Part shown: positions 1 through 5,122 of the stretch, piece by piece
Layout of the letters: each line of letters begins with the position of its first letter
How positions within the stretch are numbered: the stretch's first letter is position 1
NCBI GenBank assembly: GCA_016650355.1
Contig: JAENVX010000005.1
Coordinates: 1 to 5,122, forward strand
Origin: Bacteroidia bacterium
GTDB taxonomy: Bacteria > Bacteroidota > Bacteroidia > Cytophagales > Cyclobacteriaceae
Direction: 5' to 3'
DNA length: 5,122 nucleotides
Translations under genes and position numbers: made by a program
Notes under the pieces: model-generated
What the model saw: only the letters and a program-made list of their open reading frames with translations
What the model was told of the DNA's origin: nothing
Database searches by the model: none

Positions 1-381
1 CTGATGGATTATGGATTCCATGCGCCAACCGTTTCTTTCCCCGTTGCCGGAACGCTTATGATTGAACCAACCGAAAGCGAACCGAAAGCCGAAATGGATC
101 GCTTTGTTGATGCCTTGATTGAAATAAGAAATGAAATACGTGAAGTAGAAGAAGGAAAAGCAGATAAAGAAAACAACGTATTGAAACATGCACCTCATAC
201 GGCCGCAGTCATCACGGCCGATAAATGGACGCGTCCTTATAGCAGACAAAAAGCAGCTTTCCCTCTTCACTTTGTGAAAGAGGCAAAGTTTTGGCCATCG
301 GTGAGTCGTGTGGACAATGCTTATGGCGACAGAAATTTAGTGTGTAGCTGTTTGCCCATAGAAGAGTATGCGAAAGCATAG
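1..381 (+). CDS. gcvP: Glycine dehydrogenase (decarboxylating), P-protein of the glycine cleavage system, C-terminal part (5' end outside window)
   Basis: This is the last 126 codons of a gene that enters from the left in frame 1 and ends with TAG at 379-381. P-protein is the cytoplasmic PLP enzyme that decarboxylates glycine and passes the aminomethyl group to lipoyl-H-protein (GcvH). The family is recognised from its C-terminal domain: an opening 'MDYGFHAPTVSFPV', then 'MIEPTESE', a helical acidic stretch 'RFVDALIEIRNEIREVEEG', then 'HAPHTA', 'WTRPYSRQKAAFP' and the closing 'RVDNAYGDRNLVCSC', all typical of GcvP. The PLP-binding lysine lies upstream and cannot be checked here. The methionine at base 4 is internal and should not be taken as a start. 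The reading frame is clean with no break. The gene is followed 19 bases later by a strong terminator hairpin, so it ends its transcription unit. Family assignment is very secure; whether the enzyme is a single-chain or split form is not visible, although the direct family similarity is to either form. Confidence 0.96.
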   Translation: MMDYGFHAPTVSFPVAGTLMIEPTESEPKAEMDRFVDALIEIRNEIREVEEGKADKENNVLKHAPHTAAVITADKWTRPYSRQKAAFPLHFVKEAKFWPSVSRVDNAYGDRNLVCSCLPIEEYAKA

Positions 382-400
382 TCTTATAGATTAACGCCAG

Positions 401-442
401 AAAAGAGAAGGCTATCCCAAATGAATAGCCTTCTCTTTTTTT
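401..442. terminator. Rho-independent terminator shared by converging gcvP and the quinoprotein gene
   Basis: Bases 401-415 (AAAAGAGAAGGCTAT) pair perfectly with 425-439 around a 9-base loop at 416-424, giving a 15-bp stem. On the plus strand the right arm runs into seven T's (436-442), a classical terminator for gcvP. Read on the minus strand, the same hairpin ends in four T's from the complement of 401-404, so it can also stop transcripts leaving the dehydrogenase gene, whose stop codon is at 450-452. Termination should be stronger in the gcvP direction because of the longer T-run. Confidence 0.9.
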
Positions 443-449
443 GCAGGAA

Positions 450-2582
450 TCACTTCAACGTAAAAGCAATATAGTGATCACTGGTTTTTGTGCGTTGAAA
501 ACCACCTCCACCAGCCGCGATCACTACATATTGCTTACCTTCAATTTCATAGGTAGACGGAGTGGCATATCCTCCGGCAGGTAATTGGTATTCCCATAAA
601 ACCGCTCCTGTCTCTTTATCTAAGGCACGGAATTTTTCGTCTTGAGAAGCACCTATAAAAACAAGTCCGCCAGCGGTAACAATGCCTCCACCAAATAATT
701 GAGTTCCCGTGCTACGAATTCCTTGTTCAACCAAAGCCGGATATTCACCTAACGGGACTTTCCATTTTACTTCTGCTGTATTTAAATCCAATGCACATAG
801 TGTTCCCCATGGAGGTTTAATTCCGGGATAACCTGACTGGTCGAGCAATTGCTTATAGGCCTTGATCCTATATCGCATTGGTTTGCCATCAGAAGTGGTG
901 GCGATAGGTTCCTTACTTTGATAGGTTTTGCTTTTTTTAATATCAAACATAAAAGAAACAACAGCATCCATCTGTTCTTCAGGTAAGTCGGGGAATGAAG
1001 GCATATTCCTCTGACCTTTTTTCAAAATATTGACAGCGTCATTCGGCTTCATTCTTTTTGAAATATCAACCAATGAGGGAAAGCCAGGATTTCCTTTTCG
1101 TTCTTCTCCATGACAGGCCATGCATTTCGTTGTATATATTTTCGATCCAACTTCTGCTATGGGCATGCCAAATAAACTTTCCTGTTCAGTTCCTTCAGCC
1201 ACCAGTTGCACAATGTTTGGAATGTCATTCAATCCGACATACATGATTCCTGATTCAACATCAACGGCACCACCGCTCCACTCCGCTCCACCTCTAAAAC
1301 CCGGTAGCTGAATAATTCCCTGCAAGCTTGGTGGCTGATAAATACTTCCCCAGGAATATTTACTTGCCTCCGTTCTAATAAATTCATGCGCTTCTGGTGA
1401 GATGTCGGTAATGGTGCTTTCATCAAATGATGTGCGCGTAAGTGGCAAAGGCTTTATAGGAAAAGGTTGCGTTAGCCATGCAGATTCATCAGCCATGACT
1501 GAAGGTGGCACAGGTCTTTCTTCTATCGGATAAATAGGTTTACCTGTTTCGCGTTCCAACATAAATACCAATCCTTGTTTTGTAATCTGTACTACAGCAT
1601 CAATCTCTTTTCCATCTTTTTTTATGGTTGTTAAATTAGGTGGTGTTGGCAGATCATAATCCCAAAGGTCGTGATGTGAAGTTTGAAAATGCCAGACATG
1701 TTTTCCAGATGCTGCATCAATAGCAATTATTGAATTGGCGAATAAGTTTTGGCCTTTACGCTCACCTCCATGAAAATCGAATGCAGGTGCGCCTGTTGCG
1801 GCAAATACCAATCCTCGTTTCCTGTCTATGCTTAATCCGGCCCAGGCATTGCTGCCACCAATATTCTTATAGCTTTCTTCCGACCATGTGTCAAAACCAA
1901 ACTCTCCTGGATGAGGGATTGTATGAAAAGCCCAGCGCAGTTTTCCGGTACGCACATCATACGCACGTACATCACCGGAAAGAGCATCATAATTTTCTTT
2001 TAGAGAAGAACCAATAATAATGAGATCCTCATAAACAACTCCAGGAGAGGTGTTGGTCACATCATATTTTTCAAAGTCAACATCGTTGCGAAGACCTTTT
2101 CTTAAATCGATATAACCATTTCCACCAAAGTTGGAAAAAGGCTTTCCTGTATGAGCATTGAGTGCTATCAACTTGTTTTTCGCACAAACTAAAATCCGTT
2201 TGTCATCTCCATCTTCCCAATAGGTGAGACCCCGATTGAACCCTCCTTCTTTGCTACTGGGTTCAAAGGGATCAAATACCCAAAGTTCCTTTCCGGTACT
2301 CGCTTCTACCGCAAAGACTTTCATCTTGGCAGAAACACCATAGAGAATTTTATCTATGATGATAGGATTGCATTCTATTTTGGAAAAATCACTATGATCG
2401 CCAGTGCGATAGGTCCACGCAACCTGAAGTTGATTTACATTTTCTTTATTGATCTGATCTAACTGTGAGTACGCATTGATGCCATCATCACCGCGGTAAG
2501 CTCTCCAGCTTTTATGTGGTGAGGGGCTCTCGCACGAGATGATTATCAAAAGAAAAAAAATGTAAAGTATTGGTCTTTTCAT
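450..2582 (-). CDS. PQQ-dependent dehydrogenase lipoprotein with internal cytochrome c domain (glucose dehydrogenase-like)
   Basis: This 710-residue protein belongs to the quinoprotein beta-propeller dehydrogenases, near the Gcd-type family. The N-terminus has a basic start (MKRP), a hydrophobic run (residues 5-16) and a lipobox ending in Cys17 (IISC), so it is predicted to be a lipoprotein facing the periplasm. Propeller repeats of the 'A.D..TGK..W' type recur: 'AVEASTGKELWVF' (91-103), 'AYDVRTGKLRWAF' (207-219), 'AIDAASGKHVWHF' (287-299), 'ALDLNTAEVKW' (597-607) and 'ALDKETGAVLWEY' (653-665). 'HHDLWDYDLP' (303-312) matches the active-site region of membrane glucose dehydrogenases. A mono-haem cytochrome c segment sits at about 470-550: C487-M-A-C490-H491, with M527 (NMPSF) as the likely axial ligand. 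There is no adjacent Cys-Cys pair of the alcohol dehydrogenase type. Substrate is unknown; glucose or another sugar or alcohol is a guess from the family. Electrons would pass from PQQ to haem c and on to the respiratory chain. It starts 19 bases after the M28 peptidase stop, so the two are probably cotranscribed. No PQQ synthesis gene is in the window. Confidence 0.9.
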   Translation of the reverse strand: MKRPILYIFFLLIIISCESPSPHKSWRAYRGDDGINAYSQLDQINKENVNQLQVAWTYRTGDHSDFSKIECNPIIIDKILYGVSAKMKVFAVEASTGKELWVFDPFEPSSKEGGFNRGLTYWEDGDDKRILVCAKNKLIALNAHTGKPFSNFGGNGYIDLRKGLRNDVDFEKYDVTNTSPGVVYEDLIIIGSSLKENYDALSGDVRAYDVRTGKLRWAFHTIPHPGEFGFDTWSEESYKNIGGSNAWAGLSIDRKRGLVFAATGAPAFDFHGGERKGQNLFANSIIAIDAASGKHVWHFQTSHHDLWDYDLPTPPNLTTIKKDGKEIDAVVQITKQGLVFMLERETGKPIYPIEERPVPPSVMADESAWLTQPFPIKPLPLTRTSFDESTITDISPEAHEFIRTEASKYSWGSIYQPPSLQGIIQLPGFRGGAEWSGGAVDVESGIMYVGLNDIPNIVQLVAEGTEQESLFGMPIAEVGSKIYTTKCMACHGEERKGNPGFPSLVDISKRMKPNDAVNILKKGQRNMPSFPDLPEEQMDAVVSFMFDIKKSKTYQSKEPIATTSDGKPMRYRIKAYKQLLDQSGYPGIKPPWGTLCALDLNTAEVKWKVPLGEYPALVEQGIRSTGTQLFGGGIVTAGGLVFIGASQDEKFRALDKETGAVLWEYQLPAGGYATPSTYEIEGKQYVVIAAGGGGFQRTKTSDHYIAFTLK

Positions 2583-2601
2583 TTTGTAAGTTGAATTGCC
2601 T

Positions 2602-3975
2602 TCACTGCAATCCGTACCTATCGATCAAATACACCAACGCAGCCATCGAAGCTGATCCCAATTCAAGTTCGCGTTTGTCAACTTTATCGATTGTGTCTTC
2701 TGGTGTGTGATGATATTTAAAATACCGCTGTGAGTCTGGAAGAAACTCCAGCACAGGTACACCTTGTTTATTCAAAGGGCCAATGTCAGCTCCTCCACCT
2801 TCTTGATCAAAGTCTGTAAGTCCATAAGGTTCCAACAAAGGTTTCCAACTTTTAATTTTTTGACGAACAGCATCGCTTGCGGTCATCGTAAATCCGCGTG
2901 GCGTAAATCCACCGCGATCAGACTCAATTGCCACAATATGTTTCTCTTTGTTCTTTTCTGCAAGCTCGGCATACTTGGTTCCACCTCTCAAGCCATTCTC
3001 CTCATTCATAAACATCACCGCTCGTATAGTCCGTTTTGGTTTATAACCCATCATTTTGAAAAGCCGCAGCACTTCTATGGACTGCACACAACCCGCGCCA
3101 TCATCATGTGCACCTTGTGCTAAATCCCACGAGTCAAGGTGACCACCAACTACAATAATTTCATCCTTATATTCACTTCCTTTAATTTCACCAACAACAT
3201 TAAAAGACGGAGCATCTTCTAATGTTTCGCAGTGTGTCTCAATGTAAAATTGAAGATCCTTGTCTTCCTTTACCAGCTTACTCAATACGTCTGCATGCTT
3301 TGTACTAATCGCTATTGCTGGAATTTTTGCTATGTTAGGTGCATACTGCATTCCTCCAGTATGGGGATAGTCCTCTACATTAGTACTCATAGAGCGAACA
3401 ATAGCAGCTACAGCTCCGTACTTTGCTGCTTCTGATGCTCCGCTACCTCGTTGATCCACAGCTCCGCTGTATGCAGCAAACGTATTGATCTTGGTTGGGT
3501 CCATCGGTCTATTAAAGAACACAATTTTACCCTGTATATTCTTCACACCAAGTTGAGTCAACTCTTCGAAAGTTTTCACTTCAACTATTTTGCTAACAAT
3601 TCCATCAGGGCCGGTGCCAACAGATCCGCCCAAAGCACAAACATTCATTGGCACCGTCCCTATTTTTTTTGAATTCACTATTTGACCGATCTCCCGTTGA
3701 CCTCTGACCCAATGCGGTACTAACACAGGTTGTAGCCATACTGAATCAAATCCAAAATCTTGCATCACATGTCGGCTCCATTCTACAGCCGCAGCCGCAC
3801 CCGGTGAACCGGATAATCGGGGACCCACATTGGTGGTAAGGTGTTGAAGCATTTGATATGATCTGCCATTCTGTAAAGCATTATCAAAAATATGCTTCAC
3901 CATTGACTCATCATTGGATTGAGAAAAACTTGTGAAATTAATAAAGGAGAAAAAGAGAATAATGTACTTTTTCAT
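2602..3975 (-). CDS. Secreted M28 family metallopeptidase with PA domain (carboxypeptidase Q-like)
   Basis: The chosen start (ATG at 3973-3975) gives 457 residues and opens directly with a signal peptide, MKKYIILFFSFINFTSFS, with probable cleavage after Ser18. The frame stays open to 4086, but those 37 extra residues carry no export signal and would bury the signal peptide, so the longer start is rejected. After the 'NVGPRLSGSPG' motif (49-59) typical of the carboxypeptidase Q branch comes a PA domain at about 115-235, then the co-catalytic zinc peptidase domain (about 258-452). The metal and catalytic residues are all present: H279 (GGHLD), D291 (HDDGAG), E325 as base and E326 (NEENG), D353 (ESDRGG) and H423 (YHHTPEDT). 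The family removes amino acids from small peptides or dipeptides using two zinc ions; here it would act in the periplasm or outside the cell, as there is no C-terminal sorting domain. It is the first gene of a two-gene unit with the quinoprotein dehydrogenase. Exact peptide specificity cannot be read from sequence. Confidence 0.93.
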   Translation of the reverse strand: MKKYIILFFSFINFTSFSQSNDESMVKHIFDNALQNGRSYQMLQHLTTNVGPRLSGSPGAAAAVEWSRHVMQDFGFDSVWLQPVLVPHWVRGQREIGQIVNSKKIGTVPMNVCALGGSVGTGPDGIVSKIVEVKTFEELTQLGVKNIQGKIVFFNRPMDPTKINTFAAYSGAVDQRGSGASEAAKYGAVAAIVRSMSTNVEDYPHTGGMQYAPNIAKIPAIAISTKHADVLSKLVKEDKDLQFYIETHCETLEDAPSFNVVGEIKGSEYKDEIIVVGGHLDSWDLAQGAHDDGAGCVQSIEVLRLFKMMGYKPKRTIRAVMFMNEENGLRGGTKYAELAEKNKEKHIVAIESDRGGFTPRGFTMTASDAVRQKIKSWKPLLEPYGLTDFDQEGGGADIGPLNKQGVPVLEFLPDSQRYFKYHHTPEDTIDKVDKRELELGSASMAALVYLIDRYGLQ

Positions 3976-3993
3976 ATCAATGATTCTCGTCTT

Positions 3994-4001
3994 CAAATTA
4001 A
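3994..4001 (-). promoter_or_regulatory. Weak candidate Bacteroidota -7 promoter element for the peptidase-dehydrogenase unit
   Basis: On the minus strand this reads TTAATTTG, a 7-of-8 match to the Bacteroidota -7 consensus TAnnTTTG, ending 18 bases before the ATG at 3975. I do not find a convincing TTTG -33 element at the expected spacing of about 19 bases, and AT-rich sequence gives such matches by chance. Position is sensible but the call is tentative. Confidence 0.2.
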
Positions 4002-4002
4002 T

Positions 4003-4018
4003 TTTAGTAAAAACTAAA
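4003..4018. repeat. Perfect inverted repeat TTTAGT-aaaa-ACTAAA in the divergent intergenic region
   Basis: Two perfect 6-base arms (4003-4008 and 4013-4018) flank a 4-base spacer, 27 bases upstream of the peptidase start codon. It lies just upstream of, and next to, the candidate -7 element, where an operator would be expected. It could equally be a small 5' hairpin or chance symmetry in AT-rich DNA. Confidence 0.3.
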
Positions 4019-4068
4019 GGGTTGAAAATAGAGTAAATCGAGCAATAGCGGAAGTGCATTTTATGTAA

Positions 4069-4081
4069 TCGGCTTGGCCGA
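4069..4081. repeat. Short GC-rich inverted repeat TCGGC-ttg-GCCGA between the divergent genes
   Basis: Five-base arms (4069-4073 and 4077-4081) pair perfectly around a 3-base loop. It stands out because it is GC-rich inside an otherwise AT-rich intergenic stretch, nearly midway between the two divergent start codons. There is no T-run after it on either strand, so it is not a terminator. Function is unknown. Confidence 0.25.
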
Positions 4082-4094
4082 ACCAAATAAAATC

Positions 4095-4108
4095 TTCAAA
4101 CATTTGAA
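4095..4108. repeat. Perfect inverted repeat TTCAAA-ca-TTTGAA upstream of sdaAA
   Basis: Six-base arms (4095-4100 and 4103-4108) with a 2-base spacer form a 14-base dyad centred about 50 bases upstream of the sdaAA start codon. The size and symmetry fit a dimeric regulator site, but only one copy is visible and the arms are AT-rich, so this is a candidate only. Confidence 0.3.
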
Positions 4109-4150
4109 AAGCAGGCGATACCAGCGTACTTGCATATAAATTTCCCATTT

Positions 4151-5056
4151 ATGGCCTTCCTATTTGAATCCTTCGAAAGCTGGAAGAACTACAGTGTAGA
4201 AAAAAAAATATCATTACACCAGGTGGCTATGGAGTATGAGAAAGAACAACGAGGTAGAACTGAAAAAGAAATCTGGGATGGCTTGGCCAATGCGTGGAGC
4301 GTTATGAAAGACGCGGTGCAAACAGGATTGGAAGAAGACATGACATCACGCTCAGGCATGATAAACAATGGCGCAAAGAAAGTGTACAATTACCCCAAGC
4401 CTGTTTTATCTAAAGAATTTCAGAATTTAATTTCACGGGCTTTAGCAGCAAAAGAGGTAAACTCCTGCATGGGACGGATTGTAGCCGCTCCTACCGCTGG
4501 CGCTTCCGGAATAATGCCAGGGGTGCTCTACACGCTTCAGGAAATCCATGAGATTGAAGACAAAAAAATCCTGGAAGCCATGTTACTCGCTGCTGGTATT
4601 GCTCTTATTATGGAACAAAAAGCATCTATTTCAGGCGCGGTGGGTGGCTGTCAGGCTGAAACAGGAACTGCTGCTGCAATGGCTGCAGGAGCAATAGTCT
4701 ATTGTTTAGATGGAAATACAGATCAGATTTTCAATGCAGTTGCTATCACAGTTCAATGCATGCTGGGACTTGTATGCGATCCTGTGGCAGGTCTGGTTGA
4801 AGTTCCCTGTGTTGTTCGCAACGCGAGTGCAGCTGCCATTGCAAATAGTTCAGCACAGATTGGTCTGGCCAATGTAAGCAGTGTAATACCTGTTGATGAA
4901 GTAATTGAAGCGATGGGTGAGATTGGCGCCAGCATGGAAACACGATACAAAGAAACGGCACTCGGTGGATTGGCCGCTACTAAAACAGGACAAGCTATCG
5001 CTAAAAAAGTATTGATCCGCGATATTGAAATTATGCCAGACGAAGGAGTGAAATGA
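4151..5056 (+). CDS. sdaAA: L-serine dehydratase (ammonia-lyase), iron-sulfur-dependent, alpha subunit
   Basis: This 301-residue protein matches the alpha (catalytic) chain of the [4Fe-4S] L-serine dehydratase, which converts L-serine to pyruvate and ammonia in the cytoplasm. Characteristic stretches are 'SRSGMINNGAKK' (66-77), 'CMGRIVAAPTAGASGIMPG' (106-124), 'SGAVGGCQAETG' (161-172) and 'CDPVAGLVEVPC' (209-220). C167, C209 and C220 are spaced 42 and 11 apart, the same spacing as the three cluster cysteines described for the Legionella enzyme (C343, C385, C396). Length is close to known alpha subunits of about 300 residues. ATG at 4151 is preferred over the in-frame TTG at 4130, which adds only seven residues (MHINFPF); no Shine-Dalgarno sequence precedes either, as is usual in Bacteroidota. 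No beta-subunit domain is fused at the N-terminus and none is encoded in the 175 bases upstream, which are the divergent promoter region. No cysteine follows C220. Family assignment is secure. Confidence 0.94.
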   Translation: MAFLFESFESWKNYSVEKKISLHQVAMEYEKEQRGRTEKEIWDGLANAWSVMKDAVQTGLEEDMTSRSGMINNGAKKVYNYPKPVLSKEFQNLISRALAAKEVNSCMGRIVAAPTAGASGIMPGVLYTLQEIHEIEDKKILEAMLLAAGIALIMEQKASISGAVGGCQAETGTAAAMAAGAIVYCLDGNTDQIFNAVAITVQCMLGLVCDPVAGLVEVPCVVRNASAAAIANSSAQIGLANVSSVIPVDEVIEAMGEIGASMETRYKETALGGLAATKTGQAIAKKVLIRDIEIMPDEGVK

Positions 5057-5122
5057 TTACCGGATAAATTCAGGCAGAATCTTTTTTCCGAAAAAGTATA
5101 CCAGAGAAGTAAAGATAATTGC
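5057..5122 (-). CDS. Probable C-terminal tail of a membrane protein (start outside window)
   Basis: On the minus strand a frame enters from the right edge and runs 21 codons to TAA at 5057-5059. The peptide reads AIIFTSLVYFF then GKKILPEFIR, that is, a hydrophobic segment followed by a basic, polar tail. This is what the last transmembrane helix and cytoplasmic end of a transporter or other inner-membrane protein looks like; a major facilitator type transporter is one possibility. Its stop codon abuts the sdaAA stop codon with no base between, so the genes would converge tail to tail. Another minus-strand frame is also open across this short stretch, so the choice rests on peptide character alone. 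The family cannot be named from 21 residues. Confidence 0.45.
   Translation of the reverse strand, partial: AIIFTSLVYFFGKKILPEFIR

Noticed and set aside
1730..2017. 95-codon plus-strand open frame inside the dehydrogenase gene
   Set aside because: It is antisense to a well-conserved propeller region, has no recognisable domain, and its composition is what the complement of that coding sequence gives.
2583..2610. AAGG-type ribosome binding site before the dehydrogenase gene
   Set aside because: The purine run is about 18 bases from the ATG, too far to act as a Shine-Dalgarno site; lack of such sites is normal in Bacteroidota.
2764..3123. 119-codon plus-strand open frame inside the peptidase gene
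   Set aside because: It lies opposite the catalytic domain containing all the zinc ligands; it has no family features or start context and is a shadow frame.
4130..4150. TTG start giving a seven-residue extension of sdaAA
   Set aside because: The ATG at 4151 gives a family-typical length and a natural N-terminus; the TTG has no supporting ribosome binding site and the added residues match nothing recognisable.
4746..4961. Overlapping minus-strand open frames opposite sdaAA
   Set aside because: They are antisense to the conserved CDPVAGLVEVPC region and lack any protein family character.
5082..5096. CTTTTTTCCGAAAAAG-like symmetry near the right edge as a terminator for sdaAA
   Set aside because: The pairing is almost only A-T, has no GC-rich stem and no following T-run on the plus strand, and falls inside the probable minus-strand coding tail.

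Overview
The window looks like a chromosomal segment of a Bacteroidota bacterium, probably Cytophagia-like. The evidence is a moderate-to-low GC content, start codons without a well-placed Shine-Dalgarno sequence, a secreted enzyme whose signal peptide ends in 'FSQS', a short lipoprotein signal peptide, and best-recognised protein families that are common in that phylum. The assignment is an inference from style, not from a marker gene.

Layout, left to right. (1) Bases 1-381, plus strand: the last 126 codons of gcvP, the P-protein of the glycine cleavage system. (2) Bases 401-442: a strong hairpin with a T-run lying between two converging genes and probably serving both. (3) Bases 450-3975, minus strand: a two-gene unit with a 19-base gap. 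The promoter-proximal gene encodes an exported M28 metallopeptidase of the carboxypeptidase Q type with a PA domain. The second gene encodes a lipoprotein PQQ-type quinoprotein dehydrogenase that carries its own c-type haem domain inside the beta-propeller chain. (4) Bases 3976-4150: a 175-base divergent intergenic region with three short perfect inverted repeats and only weak promoter matches. (5) Bases 4151-5056, plus strand: sdaAA, the alpha subunit of the iron-sulfur L-serine dehydratase. (6) Bases 5057-5122, minus strand: a probable C-terminal tail of a membrane protein whose stop codon directly abuts that of sdaAA.

Functionally, the two plus-strand genes both act in glycine/serine catabolism: glycine cleavage yields C1 units and ammonia, and serine dehydratase yields pyruvate and ammonia. 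They are separated by a minus-strand unit of two envelope enzymes, one releasing amino acids from peptides and one oxidising an unknown substrate into the respiratory chain. All complete genes look intact. I found no mobile element, CRISPR array, RNA gene or clearly novel multi-gene system; the unusual points are modest and are listed as findings.
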